Program-made: the position numbers and the translations under genes
Assembly (NCBI GenBank): GCA_937917475.1
Contig: CALDNF010000157.1
Location: forward strand, 1 to 7,951
DNA length: 7,951 nucleotides
Direction: 5' to 3'
Source of the DNA: an uncultured Faecalibacterium sp.
GTDB taxonomy: Bacteria; Bacillota; Clostridia; Oscillospirales; Ruminococcaceae
Notes under the pieces: model-generated
The model's database searches: none
The model's input: the letters and a program-made list of their open reading frames with translations, nothing else
What the model was told of the DNA's origin: nothing
Shown: positions 6,488 through 7,951 of the stretch, piece by piece
Position numbering within the stretch: position 1 is the first letter of the stretch
Layout of the letters: each line of letters opens with the position of its first letter

Positions 6488-7110
6488 CCGAAGAAACCAA
6501 GAAAACTCAGCAGACAGAGGAAGCTCCTGCTGAGGAGACCCGGACTGCGGAACAGGCCGAGCCTCAGGCAGAAGCTGCTGCTCCCGAAGCCGAGAGCGAG
6601 GAAAAGGCTGATGCCAAGAAGAAGGATGGCTGGTTCAACAAGAAGGCCCGGGAGATGGATGCCGTAAAGGCAAAGCTGGACGCTGCGGAAAAGAACGCAG
6701 CGCAGGCAAAAGACCAGCTGCTCCGGATGGCCGCCGAATATGAGAACTACCGCAAGCGTTCCACCCGGGAAGCTGACCAGAAGTTCAACGATGGCGTGTC
6801 CTTCGCCGTAAACCAGATCATCCCGATTCTGGATACGCTGGAAATGGCAGCCAACGCCCCCTGTGCCGATGAGAATTACAAGAAGGGCGTGACCATGACG
6901 CTGGACAAAGCTGCCAAGGCTTTGGACACCCTCCATGTAGAGGAGATCGAATCGCTGGGCAAGCCCTTCGACCCCAACTTCATGAACGCTGTGCAGCAGG
7001 TGCCCGCACAGGAGGGTCAGGAGAGCGGCACGGTGGTCACCGTCTACCAGAAGGGTTACAAGCTGGGCGACAAGATCGTCCGCCATGCAACCGTTGTGGT
7101 GGCTGAGTAA
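6484..7110 (+). CDS. grpE: Nucleotide exchange factor GrpE
   Basis: This is a 208-residue cytoplasmic co-chaperone that removes ADP from DnaK. Residues 1-45 are a disordered Glu/Ala-rich tail. About 50-115 form the long paired helices, including LLRMAAEYENYRKRS (79-93). The C-terminal beta domain that contacts DnaK, about 150-208, carries LGKPFDPNFMNAV (158-170) and SGTVVTVYQKGYKLGDKIVR (181-200). Its length is typical. The start ATG shares ATGA with the hrcA stop and has AAGGAGG (6470-6476) seven bases upstream, so it is translationally coupled to hrcA and still has its own strong ribosome-binding site. Confidence 0.96.
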   Translation: MTEETKKTQQTEEAPAEETRTAEQAEPQAEAAAPEAESEEKADAKKKDGWFNKKAREMDAVKAKLDAAEKNAAQAKDQLLRMAAEYENYRKRSTREADQKFNDGVSFAVNQIIPILDTLEMAANAPCADENYKKGVTMTLDKAAKALDTLHVEEIESLGKPFDPNFMNAVQQVPAQEGQESGTVVTVYQKGYKLGDKIVRHATVVVAE

Positions 7111-7117
7111 GTTCCCC

Positions 7118-7131
7118 CGCCCGAAAGGGCG
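7118..7131 (+). other. Short GAAA-loop hairpin in the grpE-dnaK spacer
   Basis: CGCCC (7118-7122) and GGGCG (7127-7131) enclose a GAAA tetraloop, seven bases after the grpE stop. No T-run follows (GTTCAAATAA), so it is not a standard terminator. It may be an RNA processing or stability element, or a weak attenuator, in the 89-base spacer before dnaK. Confidence 0.5.
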
Positions 7132-7199
7132 TTCAAATAAACATTCGCTTTTCACTCTAAGCATGAGATAAACAAGATCATTTGAGAGGAGACTTCATT

Positions 7200-7951
7200 A
7201 TGAGTAAGATTATTGGTATCGACCTTGGTACTACCAACAGCTGCGTGGCTGTTATGGAGGGCGGCGAGCCCGTTGTTATCGCAAACTCTGAGGGCGCACG
7301 GACGACCCCTTCTGTGGTGGGCTTCACTAAGACCGGCGACCGTCTGGTGGGTCAGGTCGCAAAGCGTCAGGCCATCACCAACCCTGAGAACACTGTTTCT
7401 TCCATCAAGCGTCAGATGGGCACCGACCACAAGGTGACCCTGAACGGCAAGGAGTACACTCCCCAGCAGATCAGCGCTATGATCCTGCAGAAGCTGAAGG
7501 CTGATGCCGAGGCTTACCTGGGCGAGCCTGTTACCGAGGCTGTCATCACCGTTCCTGCATACTTCAACGACAGCCAGCGTCAGGCAACCAAGGACGCAGG
7601 CACCATTGCAGGCCTGAACGTCAAGCGTATCATCAACGAGCCTACCGCTGCTTCTCTGGCTTACGGTATCGATAAGGAAGAGGACCAGAAGATCATGGTC
7701 TACGATCTGGGCGGCGGCACCTTCGATGTCTCCATCATCGAGATGGGCGACGGCGTTACCGAAGTTCTGGCCACCAATGGTGATACCCATCTGGGCGGCG
7801 ATGACTTCGACCAGCGTATCATCGACTGGATGGCCGATGCCTTCCAGACTGAGAACGGCATCGACCTGCGCAAGGACAAGATGGCTGCGCAGCGTTTGAA
7901 GGAAGCTGCTGAGAAGGCAAAGATCGAGCTGTCCAGCGCTATGAGCAGCCA
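7200..7951 (+). CDS. dnaK: Chaperone protein DnaK (Hsp70), 3' end cut off
   Basis: This is the ATP-driven Hsp70 chaperone that folds and refolds proteins with GrpE and DnaJ. The first 250 codons are present, covering most of the ATPase domain (whole protein usually about 610-640 residues). Signatures are IIGIDLGTTNSCVAV (4-18, phosphate-1 loop), VITVPAYFNDSQRQATKDAG near 114-133, RIINEPTAASLAYG near 143-156 and VYDLGGGTFDVSIIEMGDG near 167-185 (phosphate-2 loop). GAGAGGAG (7184-7191) lies eight bases before the ATG. The gene follows grpE after 89 bases in the same operon. Codon choice shifts to CGT, GCT, GTT and similar codons compared with hrcA, as expected for a very highly expressed protein. 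Confidence 0.97.
   Translation, partial: MSKIIGIDLGTTNSCVAVMEGGEPVVIANSEGARTTPSVVGFTKTGDRLVGQVAKRQAITNPENTVSSIKRQMGTDHKVTLNGKEYTPQQISAMILQKLKADAEAYLGEPVTEAVITVPAYFNDSQRQATKDAGTIAGLNVKRIINEPTAASLAYGIDKEEDQKIMVYDLGGGTFDVSIIEMGDGVTEVLATNGDTHLGGDDFDQRIIDWMADAFQTENGIDLRKDKMAAQRLKEAAEKAKIELSSAMSS

Noticed and set aside
7144..7172. Possible separate promoter for dnaK (TTCGCT, 17 bases, GATAAA)
   Set aside because: Only three and four positions match the boxes, and no CIRCE is present; chance is the simpler explanation.

Overview
The window looks like ordinary chromosome from a GC-rich, low-oxygen Firmicute of the Oscillospiraceae/Ruminococcaceae type, most like Faecalibacterium or a close relative. 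This is inferred from the gene families (HrcA/CIRCE control, SpoVT, an AGCS amino-acid symporter, an HI0933-type flavoprotein), strong AGGAGG ribosome-binding sites, sigma-A-type promoters and GC-rich codon choice. No marker in the window proves the genus. I see no mobile element, CRISPR array, tRNA or rRNA.

Left part (1-2316): the 3' portion of a sodium:amino-acid symporter gene runs rightward. It meets a leftward gene for an HI0933/YhiN-family FAD-binding oxidoreductase. A strong hairpin lies between the two stop codons and its U-rich tail favours the leftward gene.

Middle (2317-4552): a 295-base divergent intergenic region has a leftward sigma-A-like promoter for the flavoprotein and a rightward one for a membrane-bound diguanylate cyclase. 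The cyclase has two membrane segments, an extracytoplasmic sensor, a PAS-like linker and an intact GGDEF domain with an RxxD inhibitory site. It ends in a textbook UUCG-loop terminator. Between the two promoters is an AT-rich stretch with a run of nine G, and the cyclase frame stays open through it.

Right-middle (4553-5252): a monocistronic gene for SpoVT (AbrB DNA-binding domain plus GAF-like domain), followed by its own terminator. Its leader holds a match to the sigma-G promoter pattern and a perfect 10-bp inverted repeat, one arm of which is the Shine-Dalgarno sequence. These are the most interesting details in the window.

Right part (5311-7951): a class I heat-shock operon. A consensus sigma-A promoter is followed at once by a perfect CIRCE operator, then hrcA, grpE (ATGA overlap with hrcA) and the first 250 codons of dnaK. 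HrcA should repress its own operon through CIRCE. GrpE is the nucleotide-exchange factor for DnaK. dnaJ may follow outside the window. A short GAAA-loop hairpin sits between grpE and dnaK. I found no wholly new system. The best leads are regulatory: the spoVT leader, the G9-containing leader of the cyclase, and the grpE-dnaK spacer.
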